A stretch of 64,000 nt of DNA from Ruminococcus_G sp964621905 (GCA_964621905.1 CAZUNG010000007.1:62001-126000); one strand, 5' to 3'; positions 34,361-41,427 are shown, counted from the stretch's first letter. Translations and numbers: made by a program. Notes: generated by a model not told the origin, from the letters alone.

Positions 34361-34417
34361 TTCGTCTTTTTAAGACCAATTTGTCTTATTTAGTCTAAAA
34401 TTGTCTTTTTTCGTCTT
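34361..34417. promoter_or_regulatory. Phased GTCT repeat array ahead of the Spo0A-C genes
   Basis: GTC(T) cores start at 34364, 34383, 34393, 34403 and 34413; the last four are spaced exactly 10 bp, one DNA turn. An inverted copy (AAGAC) sits at 34372-34376. Individual sites read TTCGTCTT, TTTGTCTT, TTAGTCTA, ATTGTCTT and TTCGTCTT, overlapping the TTTGTC half of the Spo0A box (TTTGTCGAA). The array lies 67 bp before the first gene encoding a Spo0A-type DNA-binding domain. Confidence 0.65.
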
Positions 34418-34483
34418 ATTTAACCAAATGAATTTTATTTTGCAGCATACTTAAGAATGTTTAACATCAAGGAGGTAGTTATC

Positions 34484-34828
34484 GTGTCCCTACAAGACGT
34501 TTTGCAGCTTGTGCAGTCTATTTCAGGTCACCCCTGCCGCAAAGGATATTATCACCTGGCTCTGGCTGTTTATTATTGCTGTCAGGTACCTGTCTATGCC
34601 GGAATTTGTCTCGAACGTCAAATATATCCATTGCTCTCCAGCGAAACCAATCTTCCTGTGCGGTCCATCTCACGAAGTATTTCCCGGGCTGTCTGTGACT
34701 GTTGGGATTATGGAAATCATGACATTCTGGACAAAGTAGCGAAACGACACTTAATAGAAAAGCCCTCTCCAAAAGAGCTAATCATTTATCTCTGCAGTTA
34801 TCTTGCCGGATATCCGGAACCTCTATAA
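34484..34828 (+). CDS. Stand-alone Spo0A C-terminal (effector) domain protein, copy 1
   Basis: A 114-residue protein consisting only of the Spo0A DNA-binding domain, with no receiver domain. Family landmarks: the first helix region LQLVQSISGHPCRKGYYHL, the recognition-helix region SISRSISRAVCDCWDYGN (Spo0A: SRVERAIRHAIEVAW) and the closing KPSPKELIIYLC (Spo0A: KPTNSEFIAMVAD). The likely start is GTG at 34484, because AAGGAGG lies 8 bases before it; an upstream ATG (34457) would place that ribosome-binding site inside the gene. Divergence in the recognition helix suggests altered DNA specificity. The second copy follows 33 bp downstream. Confidence 0.72.
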   Translation: MSLQDVLQLVQSISGHPCRKGYYHLALAVYYCCQVPVYAGICLERQIYPLLSSETNLPVRSISRSISRAVCDCWDYGNHDILDKVAKRHLIEKPSPKELIIYLCSYLAGYPEPL

Positions 34829-34861
34829 TTATTTATTCTATCATATTGAAGAAAGAGTATT

Positions 34862-35185
34862 ATGAACCAAATCACACAGTTAATACAGAAACTTGGTATC
34901 CACTCCGCTTACTGTGGCTATCATTATCTGGAGTATGCACTGACTTTATGTCTGCAGGATGAGAATTACATGCTCTATGTATGGAAATGGCTCTATCGTG
35001 ATGTCGCACTTTACTACGATAAAAGCCGTGCGAGCGTCGAGCGTGCCCTGCGTACTGTTGTGGCTGCCTGCTGGAATGATGGCAACAGAAATTATCTGCA
35101 TAAAATTTCCAGCTGCCACTTGGAACAGCGGCCAACCGTCAGCGAATTTATCGAAATTCTTTATCACCAGCTCAAAGAACAGTAA
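34862..35185 (+). CDS. Stand-alone Spo0A C-terminal (effector) domain protein, copy 2
   Basis: A 107-residue paralogue of the preceding protein and closer to real Spo0A: ITQLIQKLGIHSAYCGYHYL matches Spo0A's IGVPAHIKGYLYL region, ASVERALRTVVAACWNDGN matches the recognition helix SRVERAIRHAIEVAWSRGN, and RPTVSEFIEILYHQL matches the terminal KPTNSEFIAMVADKL. There is no phospho-receiver domain, so activity cannot be switched by the Spo0 phosphorelay directly. GAAAGAGTATT precedes the ATG, a weak Shine-Dalgarno. It may bind DNA with, or in competition with, copy 1 or Spo0A; that is inference. Confidence 0.8.
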   Translation: MNQITQLIQKLGIHSAYCGYHYLEYALTLCLQDENYMLYVWKWLYRDVALYYDKSRASVERALRTVVAACWNDGNRNYLHKISSCHLEQRPTVSEFIEILYHQLKEQ

Positions 35186-35230
35186 TCCTACCTATTGAAT
35201 TTTTTTATAATCATGCTATACTACCTTTAT

Positions 35231-35303
35231 GGGGTATTAGCGCAGCTGGGAGCGCGCAACATTCGCATTGTTGAGGCCACGGGTTCGAATCCCGTATACT
35301 CCA
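35231..35303 (+). tRNA. tRNA-Ala (anticodon CGC)
   Basis: Full cloverleaf with acceptor GGGGTAT/ATACTCC including the G3-U70 alanine identity pair, D-arm GCGC/GCGC, anticodon stem CAACA/TGTTG with loop TTCGCAT (anticodon CGC, reading GCG) and T-arm ACGGG-TTCGAAT-CCCGT. CCA is not encoded. Confidence 0.93.
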
Positions 35304-35350
35304 CTATGAAAATCCTGTGTTTATGCGGGCTTTCGGGAAATTAATATTTT

Positions 35351-35381
35351 TATCTGTCCTCTCATGGGCAGATATTTTTTT
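35351..35381 (+). terminator. Terminator of tRNA-Ala
   Basis: ATCTGTCC/GGGCAGAT with a 6-nt loop, then T7. Confidence 0.75.
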
Positions 35382-35457
35382 GTTTGGGGACTATAACGAC
35401 TAAGTTTTGTGTAAATACATTTACACTTTATATATTGATTTTGTAAATATATACTGA

Positions 35458-35556
35458 ATCTATAAATTAGCCCACCGTGGGGACAACCAAGAGACTTATG
35501 GTGCAGCAACATACGAAAAGTTTACAGTAACTGCCCTTTGGTGGCAGATTTTTTTA
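35458..35556 (+). ncRNA. Candidate short non-coding transcript
   Basis: A -10-like TATACT (35450-35455) lies before it and an intrinsic terminator (CTGCC-7 nt-GGCAG, T7) closes it; the interior holds CCCA/TGGG and no ORF. No RNA family was recognised; the -35 is weak, so this is a guess from boundaries. Confidence 0.25.
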
Positions 35557-35666
35557 TCTTACCGCATTTTAACGCACCCCAAAATGCTCATACACACACG
35601 CACATATATATGATATAATAATGTAGAGTGTACACAAAACAGAAAGAGGTGAATCTGACAATATAT

Positions 35667-35675
35667 TTTGTCGAA
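35667..35675. promoter_or_regulatory. Exact Spo0A box (TTTGTCGAA)
   Basis: TTTGTCGAA matches the 0A-box consensus bound by Spo0A. It lies about 160 bp before a small membrane protein gene and about 480 bp after the Spo0A-C domain pair. A single 9-mer can occur by chance in AT-rich DNA. Confidence 0.4.
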
Positions 35676-35834
35676 TGAAAATAATAAGCTTATGATGCAG
35701 CCATGCTGATGCTGCCTCATGCCTTCTTTCTGAGCTGCAATTGATAAATCTGTTCTTTATCCCTTCGCTTGGGTTAATTACGTCCGAAAAAATGGTAATG
35801 ACCCAAGGATACATGTTACAAGGAGGATAAAGGC

Positions 35835-36011
35835 ATGAGAAAAATCAGCAGCTTTTTACTCGCTTTTTTACTTTTTGTTTTGGGTACATATGGTGAGCGC
35901 ATATTTAAATTCGTGTACACTCTGATACCGCGCATACCACTGGAAGCTTTCACAACTTTCGGAGTCATAGCTTCCGCTGTCGTACTGATTATATTATCCA
36001 TCAAAAAGTAA
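35835..36011 (+). CDS. Small two-helix membrane protein
   Basis: A 58-residue protein too short for most gene finders: MRKISSFLLAFLLFVLGTYG, a short basic loop, then a second hydrophobic helix (TTFGVIASAVVLIILSI) and a terminal KK. AAGGAGG lies 8 bases before the ATG and an intrinsic terminator follows immediately, so it looks like a real gene. No family recognised. The upstream leader of about 200 nt has a hairpin and a Spo0A box. Confidence 0.65.
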   Translation: MRKISSFLLAFLLFVLGTYGERIFKFVYTLIPRIPLEAFTTFGVIASAVVLIILSIKK

Positions 36012-36013
36012 CA

Positions 36014-36046
36014 AAAGAGTCGGGACTGATCACCCCGGCTCTTTTT
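36014..36046 (+). terminator. Terminator of the small membrane protein gene
   Basis: AAAGAGTCGGG/CCCGGCTCTTT with a T5 tract (one G-U pair). Confidence 0.82.
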
Positions 36047-36199
36047 CTGTTTTCGACTTTTTTCTGTTAAATTTCATCTATTATTTTAACGGAATCTGTT
36101 TTTCTAAATTTCTTATAAACTACTTTATAATTCTTTTACTCTCCTTTCACGATTTGTTAAAAATAGCATCACAATTCCATCACAATTATTCTGTATACT

Positions 36200-36345
36200 G
36201 ATCTTATCAACAAAGAGGACAGCAGCAGCAAAAGTCAGAGGTAAGTTCAGAGAATGCTGTTGGACCTCGCCTAACAACAATTTACATTTACATAGATATT
36301 CTTTTTCATACCTGCCGGAGCTTTTGCTCCGGCTCTCCTTTTGCC
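36200..36345 (+). ncRNA. Candidate structured small RNA
   Basis: Downstream of a -10-like TATACT (36194-36199), the stretch can form two competing stems (CAGCAGCA/TGCTGTTG and GAGGT/ACCTC), then ends in a GCCGGAGC-TTTT-GCTCCGGC hairpin (36314-36333) followed by TCTCCTTTT. No ORF is present and the next gene is on the opposite strand. A terminator with no gene before it suggests an RNA gene, but the -35 is poor. Confidence 0.35.
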
Positions 36346-36375
36346 GTCTGTGCATAAAAACCAAAGATTATGTTC

Positions 36376-36894
36376 TTACATCTGTTGATACATCTCATGA
36401 AATGTCTGAAGATGACACTCCTCATCTTTTATTATGCGGCGCAGATTTTCCACAATATTGATATCTCCGATAGTTCTTGCCTGTGCGGAGTACTTGCGGA
36501 TTGCTTCCTTTTCCGCTTTCATTGATTCCGCCAGCATCGCCCGCAGTTCATGGGGGTAGCCGATATACGAAGGAGACCACCAGCGCATCCTTTTATTCTT
36601 TACACACCAAAGCCGCGGATCTGCCCCGAGCTGTCTCGCCAGCTGAGCAAATATATTCAGATGATGCATCTCTACAATACTGATGTTACGGAAACATTCC
36701 GATATCTCTTTGTACATTGGTTCCGTTAAAACAGCTATGTAAAAATACCTGGAAACATCACTTATCTCTGATTCGACGTCAGCCATGTTACTGAGCATTT
36801 CGCGGGCGTAATTAGAGTTCCTTCCATTTACCTGAACTTTTGGATATGATCCATCTGCCTTGGATATACACCCATCTGGTTGATTATCACGCAT
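36376..36894 (-). CDS. Ferritin-like (rubrerythrin/CotJC-type) protein
   Basis: A 172-residue four-helix-bundle protein of the ferritin-like superfamily. Diiron-type residues appear as E in DVESEISDVSRYFY, EMHH in NISIVEMHHLNIFAQL (about residue 78), E in AESMKAEKEAIRKY and the terminal IKDEECHLQTF (E-x2-H). In Clostridia such proteins are often associated with oxidative stress or spores. The start at 36894 (MRDNQPDG) follows GGAGGG; five longer codons are possible. A long palindrome lies directly upstream. The residues are consistent with metal binding, but the ligand set was not modelled. Confidence 0.75.
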   Translation of the reverse strand: MRDNQPDGCISKADGSYPKVQVNGRNSNYAREMLSNMADVESEISDVSRYFYIAVLTEPMYKEISECFRNISIVEMHHLNIFAQLARQLGADPRLWCVKNKRMRWWSPSYIGYPHELRAMLAESMKAEKEAIRKYSAQARTIGDINIVENLRRIIKDEECHLQTFHEMYQQM

Positions 36895-36911
36895 TTTCAC
36901 CCTCCTGATCA

Positions 36912-36948
36912 ATCTGTCTGTACCATATATCTATTGATACAGACAGAT
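36912..36948. promoter_or_regulatory. Long dyad upstream of the ferritin-like gene
   Basis: ATCTGTCTGTA (36912-36922) and TACAGACAGAT (36938-36948) are perfect 11-bp inverted arms with a 15-bp AT-rich centre, ending 18 bp before the CDS start. It may be an operator or a leader hairpin. Confidence 0.5.
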
Positions 36949-36984
36949 AATTATGACACAAGGTAAGAAGATATCAAAAAAGAT

Positions 36985-37131
36985 ATGAACTTATTTGTCC
37001 AATCTTTATCCGGACACCCCTGTCATAAGAGTTGCTACCATTTTTATGAGCATCGAATATATCAGATTTTTATTACAATATTTTCGGATGATTTCCAAAT
37101 AAAAAAAGACCACTCACAAAGGATGGTCTGA
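36985..37131 (+). pseudogene. Truncated third copy of the Spo0A-C domain gene
   Basis: A 48-codon frame begins MNLFVQSLSGHPCHKSCYHF, which aligns with LQLVQSISGHPCRKGYYHL of the Spo0A-C copy at 34484. After about 20 residues the similarity is lost and the frame runs into the hairpin AGACCA...TGGTCT before its stop. The recognition helix and the C-terminal half are missing, so it cannot work as a DNA-binding domain. It lies about 2 kb downstream of the intact pair in the same orientation, pointing to a past third tandem copy. Confidence 0.6.
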
Positions 37132-37187
37132 AAATTTGAATTTATTAAAAAACACTGTATTTTCAATCTTATTCAGGTGTAAAAATA

Positions 37188-37260
37188 AGCTACAGACGGG
37201 AATCGAACCCGTGACCTCAACACTACCAATGTTGCGCTCTACCTACTGAGCTACTGCAGC
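37188..37260 (-). tRNA. tRNA-Thr (anticodon GGT)
   Basis: Minus-strand cloverleaf: acceptor GCTGCAG/CTGTAGC (one G-U), anticodon stem CAACA/TGTTG with loop TTGGTAG (anticodon GGT, reading ACC/ACT), T-arm ACGGG-TTCGATT-CCCGT. CCA is not encoded. Confidence 0.92.
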
Positions 37261-37345
37261 GCGTAACGTTCCGCTACGATTAATAATTTTAACAAAATTC
37301 TCGACTAATGTCAAGTAAAAATACCAGTAAAATAACTTGCAGCCG

Positions 37346-37942
37346 TTATGTTTTCTCTGTCCCTGTCACACAAGCTTTTACTTTCTGTCGGATACGCTGC
37401 AGTGCATTATCAATAGATTTCACAGAACGGTCCAGATTTTCTGAAATCTGGACGTAATCCGCACCTTCCAGATAAAGCTTGAGAACCTGATTTTCAAAAT
37501 CACTCAAAGCTGACTGGATCCTTTTTTCGATGCCGGCAGCACTTTCCTGATCTATGATGATAGATTCCGGGTTCTGTACAGAGAGCTGTATAAGCTCAGA
37601 TGCAAACTCTTCGTCGCTCAACGAAATATAAGAATTAAGAGGCTGATGCTTCTGCCTGTTGGAACTTTGAATAGCATTGTAAAGCTGACGCTCAATGCAA
37701 ATCTGAGCAAACGTGGCAAAAGAAGCCGCCTTTCCGGGACGAAAATCACGCACTGCCTTAAAGAGGCCAAGCATGCCCTCCTGAATCAAATCATCCGTTT
37801 CACCACCGACCAGATACATTGCCCTGGCTTTTTTTCTTACCAGTGGTTTATATTTGTTCAGCAGATACTCTTCCACTTTCCCATCATGATGATTTATTCG
37901 TTCTATTAATTCTTCATCCGTAAATTCGTCGAAGTTTTTCAT
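37346..37942 (-). CDS. sigH: RNA polymerase sigma-H factor (sporulation/transition state)
   Basis: A 198-residue sigma-70-family factor. Region 2 is visible as VGGETDDLIQEGMLGLFKAVRDF then FATFAQICIERQLYNAIQ (residues about 45-90), and region 4 as ISENLDRSVKSIDNALQRIRQKV near the C-terminus. SigH drives early sporulation, competence and stationary-phase genes such as spo0A. The start at 37942 follows AGAGAGG; the longer frame would run into rlmB. It lies one base after rlmB in the cysS-mrnC-rlmB-sigH arrangement, which resembles the Bacillus/Clostridium order (yacP is absent). Confidence 0.92.
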   Translation of the reverse strand: MKNFDEFTDEELIERINHHDGKVEEYLLNKYKPLVRKKARAMYLVGGETDDLIQEGMLGLFKAVRDFRPGKAASFATFAQICIERQLYNAIQSSNRQKHQPLNSYISLSDEEFASELIQLSVQNPESIIIDQESAAGIEKRIQSALSDFENQVLKLYLEGADYVQISENLDRSVKSIDNALQRIRQKVKACVTGTEKT

Positions 37943-37943
37943 G

Positions 37944-38690
37944 TTAACCTCTCTGTCTGACGATTTCAAAAGCAAGAATTCCGGCAGCTACCGAAGCATT
38001 TAGCGAATCAATATCTCCTTTCATCGGTATGGAAGCCACAAAATCACATTTTTCTCTCACAAGACGGCTGACGCCATCTCCTTCACTTCCGATTACAAGA
38101 CCGACAGGTCCTTTCAAATCCAGCTTATACATGGACTCACCACCCATATCAGCACAGACAAACCAAATCCCTTCTTTTTTCAGCCGATCAATTTCCGCTG
38201 AAAGATTTGTCACTTTCGCAACGGGGGTATAGTTCAGGGCACCAGCCGATGTCCTGGCAACCGTCGCTGTCAGTCCGACCGCACGTCTTTTGGGGATGAT
38301 GACTCCATGTGCACCGGCCAGATTCGCAGTACGGATAATTGCTCCCAGGTTATGAGGATCTTCGATATTGTCAAGCAATATCAGAAATGGAGGTTCTCCT
38401 TTTTCTCTTGCCAGTTCCAGCATCGCCTCCACACTGCTGTAAGAGTAGGACGCAGCATATGCGATGACTCCCTGATGCTTCCCTGTCTCTGATATTTGAT
38501 CCAGCCGTTCTTTCCCAACAAAATTGACAATCGTATCCTGTTTCTTGGCCTCCCTTAAAATCGTCCGTACAGGACCATCCTGATTTCCGTCCAGCACAAA
38601 CAGCTTATCCACACTGCGCCCGGCACGGAAGGCCTCAAGAACTGCGTTGCGTCCCTCTATTTTATTTTCCTCAAACTCATGCTTCTCCAT
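37944..38690 (-). CDS. rlmB: 23S rRNA (guanosine-2'-O)-methyltransferase RlmB, SpoU/TrmH family
   Basis: A 248-residue SPOUT methyltransferase with an N-terminal L30e-like substrate domain (about 1-80) and the C-terminal knotted SAM-binding domain. SPOUT motifs are LDNIEDPHNLGAIIRTA (motif 1, about 107), GLVIGSEGDGVSRLVREKCD (motif 2, about 195) and IPMKGDIDSLNASVAAGI (motif 3, about 222). It should methylate G2251 of 23S rRNA. The start overlaps mrnC by 14 bp. Confidence 0.92.
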   Translation of the reverse strand: MEKHEFEENKIEGRNAVLEAFRAGRSVDKLFVLDGNQDGPVRTILREAKKQDTIVNFVGKERLDQISETGKHQGVIAYAASYSYSSVEAMLELAREKGEPPFLILLDNIEDPHNLGAIIRTANLAGAHGVIIPKRRAVGLTATVARTSAGALNYTPVAKVTNLSAEIDRLKKEGIWFVCADMGGESMYKLDLKGPVGLVIGSEGDGVSRLVREKCDFVASIPMKGDIDSLNASVAAGILAFEIVRQRG

Positions 38691-39108
38691 CTTTTTCCTC
38701 CAGACTTACTTTCATCAGGTCGATGATCCGTTTGATGTTCCCCGACAGATACAAATATCCCACAAGCGCCTCAAAGCCAGTCGCTCTGCGGTAATCAGAC
38801 ACCGATGCATTTTTAGCAACGGTATGTGGTTTTGCATTTCTTCCCCTTTTAAACACACCGACTTCTTCTTCTGTCAGCAGCGGAAGGATCCTGTCCATCA
38901 TGGCCGCCTGCTTCTGCGCTTTCACAAGCCCGCTCGCCTTCTTATGCATTTTCTGAACTGGCAAGTTGCCTTCACCCATGATGATGGTCCGGATCAGCAA
39001 GTCATAAATACTGTCTCCGATATATGCCAGTGACAGCGGCGAATATGACCTCACATCGATATCCGCCAGCTGAAATTGTTCTTTCAGATAATTCAAGCTC
39101 TCTTCCAT
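38677..39108 (-). CDS. mrnC: Mini-ribonuclease III
   Basis: A 143-residue RNase III-like nuclease lacking the double-stranded RNA-binding domain. The catalytic signature AYIGDSIYDLLIRT is at about residues 28-41 and the second acidic patch appears in RATGFEALVGYLYLSG (E118-type). It matures 23S rRNA ends in Firmicutes. The start overlaps cysS by 16 bp, so they are translationally coupled. Confidence 0.93.
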   Translation of the reverse strand: MEESLNYLKEQFQLADIDVRSYSPLSLAYIGDSIYDLLIRTIIMGEGNLPVQKMHKKASGLVKAQKQAAMMDRILPLLTEEEVGVFKRGRNAKPHTVAKNASVSDYRRATGFEALVGYLYLSGNIKRIIDLMKVSLEEKDGEA

Positions 39109-40499
39109 TTTACACCTTCTCTTGTATCTTCGAGAATGATTCCCTGGTCCAGCAGCTGGTCACGAATCTCATCTGCCAGTTTAAAATCACGCGCTTTTCT
39201 GGCTTCCTGACGTTTTGCAATCAGTGCTTCAATCTCTTCATCCAGGTTTTCCGCCTTTTTATCAACAATTAATCCCAGAATATCACACAGAAATTTTATT
39301 TCATCCAGCAATGCCTCCGCATAAGCTGCAGAACTATTCTCATCAGCAGTTGTATTGGCAAACTTCACCAGTTCAAAAACAACAGAGATCGCATCCGCCG
39401 TATTCAGATCATCGTCCATCGCCATCTCGAATTTGGTGCGGTATCCTTTCATCTCCTTCAGCTGTTCTTCTTCCTGCTGAAGTACAGATTGTTTATCTGC
39501 GCTGTCACGCAGCGTTTTCAGATGGTCCACAGCAGTTATAATTCTCTCCAGCGCGTTTTTAGAGGATTCCATGATATCTGCACTGAAATTAAGCGGGCTT
39601 CTGTAATGTGCACTCAGCATGAAGAAACGCAGCACCTGAAGATCATATGTTTCACCGATTTCTCTGACTGTAAAGAAATTGCCAAGAGATTTGGACATCT
39701 TGCGGTTGTCGATGTTCAGAAATGCATTATGCAGCCAGTACCGCGCAAATATTTTTCCGTTGCAGCACTCACTTTGTGCAATTTCATTTTCATGGTGCGG
39801 AAATACGAGGTCCTCGCCTCCCGCATGAATATCGATCTCTTCGCCAAGATATTTCTTGGACATAACCGAACACTCGATATGCCATCCAGGCCGCCCGTCA
39901 CTCCACGGCGACTTCCAGGAAGGCTCTCCTTCTTTTTTCGGTTTCCAAAGCACAAAATCAAGCGGATCTTCCTTTGAATCTTCTCCGGTCACAAGAAGAG
40001 AACGCCCTCCGCTTCTCAGATCATCCAGATTCTTATGAGATAATTTCCCATATTCCTCAAACTTTCTTGTCCTGAAATATACCGTTCCGTCAACATTATA
40101 TGCATAACCTTTATCAACCAGAGTCTGGATCATATCGATCATACCGTCAATTTCCTGTGTCGCCAGGGGATGTGTCGTTGCCGGTCTGACATTCATTGCC
40201 TGCATATCCTTCTTACATTCTTCAATATAACGGGTCGAGATCACTTCTGAATCGACACCTTCTTCAATCGCCTTTGCAATAATTTTATCATCGACATCGG
40301 TAAAATTAGACACAAAATTCACTTCATATCCTTTATATTCCATATAACGTCTCGCCGTATCAAACACGATCATGGGCCGTGCATTTCCGATATGGATCAG
40401 ATTATATACCGTAGGTCCGCAGACATACATCTTAATCTTTCCTTCCGTAAGCGGCACAAACTCTTCCTTGCTTTTTGTCAGCGTATTATACAGTTTCAT
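39093..40499 (-). CDS. cysS: Cysteinyl-tRNA synthetase
   Basis: A 468-residue class I synthetase. The active-site zinc Cys and HIGH-like region read MYVCGPTVYNLIHIGNARPM (about 25-44); HIECSVMSKKYLG (about 209) and HPHHENEIAQSE supply further zinc ligands; KMSKSLGNFF (about 267-276) is the KMSKS loop. It heads the cysS-mrnC-rlmB-sigH operon. A T-box with a UGC specifier lies directly upstream, so the operon, including sigH, should respond to uncharged tRNA-Cys. Confidence 0.96.
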   Translation of the reverse strand: MKLYNTLTKSKEEFVPLTEGKIKMYVCGPTVYNLIHIGNARPMIVFDTARRYMEYKGYEVNFVSNFTDVDDKIIAKAIEEGVDSEVISTRYIEECKKDMQAMNVRPATTHPLATQEIDGMIDMIQTLVDKGYAYNVDGTVYFRTRKFEEYGKLSHKNLDDLRSGGRSLLVTGEDSKEDPLDFVLWKPKKEGEPSWKSPWSDGRPGWHIECSVMSKKYLGEEIDIHAGGEDLVFPHHENEIAQSECCNGKIFARYWLHNAFLNIDNRKMSKSLGNFFTVREIGETYDLQVLRFFMLSAHYRSPLNFSADIMESSKNALERIITAVDHLKTLRDSADKQSVLQQEEEQLKEMKGYRTKFEMAMDDDLNTADAISVVFELVKFANTTADENSSAAYAEALLDEIKFLCDILGLIVDKKAENLDEEIEALIAKRQEARKARDFKLADEIRDQLLDQGIILEDTREGVKWKRA

Positions 40500-40535
40500 C
40501 CTTCTTCTCCTTTTCTTACATCAAATATTTATCAA

Positions 40536-40778
40536 ACAAAAAAACTCCGTCTCAGGCAAGAGACGAAGTAATCCGCGGTTCCACTCTTGTAGAGAGATAT
40601 TCTCTCCACTTTCATACAGATAACGCCTGCATGCGGGGTGGCATACTCAAGGTTCCTCCACCCGGCTCCCGAATGCACTTCTCTGCTTTTCCCCTTAAGA
40701 CGGCTTGCAGCCGGTGACCATCTCTCTCTGAAAGCTTTCAAGCAGATACTCTTTTCGTTCACAGCCTTTTATGCTCTT
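40536..40778 (-). promoter_or_regulatory. Cysteine T-box riboswitch upstream of cysS
   Basis: The minus strand has the T-box signature AGAGTGGAACCGCGG (about 40573-40587) followed by a terminator (CTTCGTCTC...GAGACGGAG and T7, about 40540-40569). In stem I the segment GAAGUGCAUUCGGG offers UGC (40675-40677) at the specifier position, i.e. cysteine, matching the downstream cysS. Confidence 0.92.
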
Positions 40779-40807
40779 AGTTTATGCAAAAAACCGCTGT
40801 TTGTCAA
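40779..40807 (-). promoter_or_regulatory. Promoter of the cysS T-box transcript
   Basis: TTGACA (40802-40807) and TAAACT (40779-40784), spacer 17 bp, just before the T-box. Confidence 0.78.
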
Positions 40808-40822
40808 CACTTATCGGCCGTA

Positions 40823-41368
40823 TTATTTTTCTTTTGCGCAGCCGCAGCAGCCCTCGCAAGTCCCGCTGTCCATCCGGTCATCGTCAGCCAACTCAAGTAC
40901 CGGTATCAGGGAACAAATTGCCTGGGATGAAATCCCTTCCATCTTTCCGGTAAACCCAAGTCCTTCTTCCGTCGTCGCTTTGATATTAACCTGATTAGTC
41001 TCCAGATTAAGCGCCTGGGCTACATTCTCCGTCATCTTTTCTATATATGGCATAAGCTTTGGCTTCTGCGCAATAATCGTGGCATCAATATTGTTGATGA
41101 TGTACCGTTCTTCCTCAAGCAGCTTACCTACTTTCTCCAAAAGAAGGATGCTGGAAATACCGTGATACTGTGGATCGGTATCCGGAAAATGAGTTCCGAT
41201 ATCACGCAGCGCCGCAGCTCCCAAAAGTGCATCCATAATGGCGTGTACCACCACATCTGCGTCCGAATGCCCCAGCAGCCCTTTATCAAACGGAATTTCC
41301 ACTCCTCCCAGTATGAGTTTGCGGCCTTCTTCCAGCCGGTGTACATCATATCCCATTCCTACTCTCAT
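40823..41368 (-). CDS. ispF: 2-C-methyl-D-erythritol 2,4-cyclodiphosphate synthase, with Cys-rich tail
   Basis: IspF makes the cyclic diphosphate intermediate of the MEP isoprenoid pathway. The 181-residue protein starts MRVGMGYDVHRL (metal ligands D8 and H10); GHSDADVVVHAI (about 33) gives the third ligand and EGLGFTGKMEGIS is the usual C-terminal motif. It is longer than the family norm of about 158 by a tail ending SGTCEGCCGCAKEK. The second ATG (41368) is favoured because GGAGGG has better spacing to it than to the ATG two codons earlier. It precedes the Cys T-box of cysS but ends in its own unit. Confidence 0.93.
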   Translation of the reverse strand: MRVGMGYDVHRLEEGRKLILGGVEIPFDKGLLGHSDADVVVHAIMDALLGAAALRDIGTHFPDTDPQYHGISSILLLEKVGKLLEEERYIINNIDATIIAQKPKLMPYIEKMTENVAQALNLETNQVNIKATTEEGLGFTGKMEGISSQAICSLIPVLELADDDRMDSGTCEGCCGCAKEK

Positions 41369-41427
41369 ATGCATTTCCCTCCGTTTTTCTTATCATACCG
41401 TATCATACTTCCATTTTCAAATAAAAT

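Larger units (their letters stand above)
35304..35834. other. 531-bp gene-poor stretch with several structured signals
   Basis: Contains the tRNA terminator, the palindrome GTGTAAAT-AC-ATTTACAC (35409-35426), a possible short transcript ending at the CTGCC/GGCAG hairpin with T7 (35531-35556), a match to the Spo0A box (35667-35675) and a hairpin CTTGGGT...ACCCAAG (about 35768-35807). No convincing protein-coding frame is seen. Confidence 0.5.

Noticed and set aside
35569..35814. 81-codon minus-strand frame
   Set aside because: No Shine-Dalgarno; lies over the leader and hairpin of the small membrane gene; non-protein-like composition.
36125..36364. 79-codon minus-strand frame next to the ferritin-like gene
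   Set aside because: Covers the candidate RNA terminator; no ribosome-binding site and no recognisable similarity.
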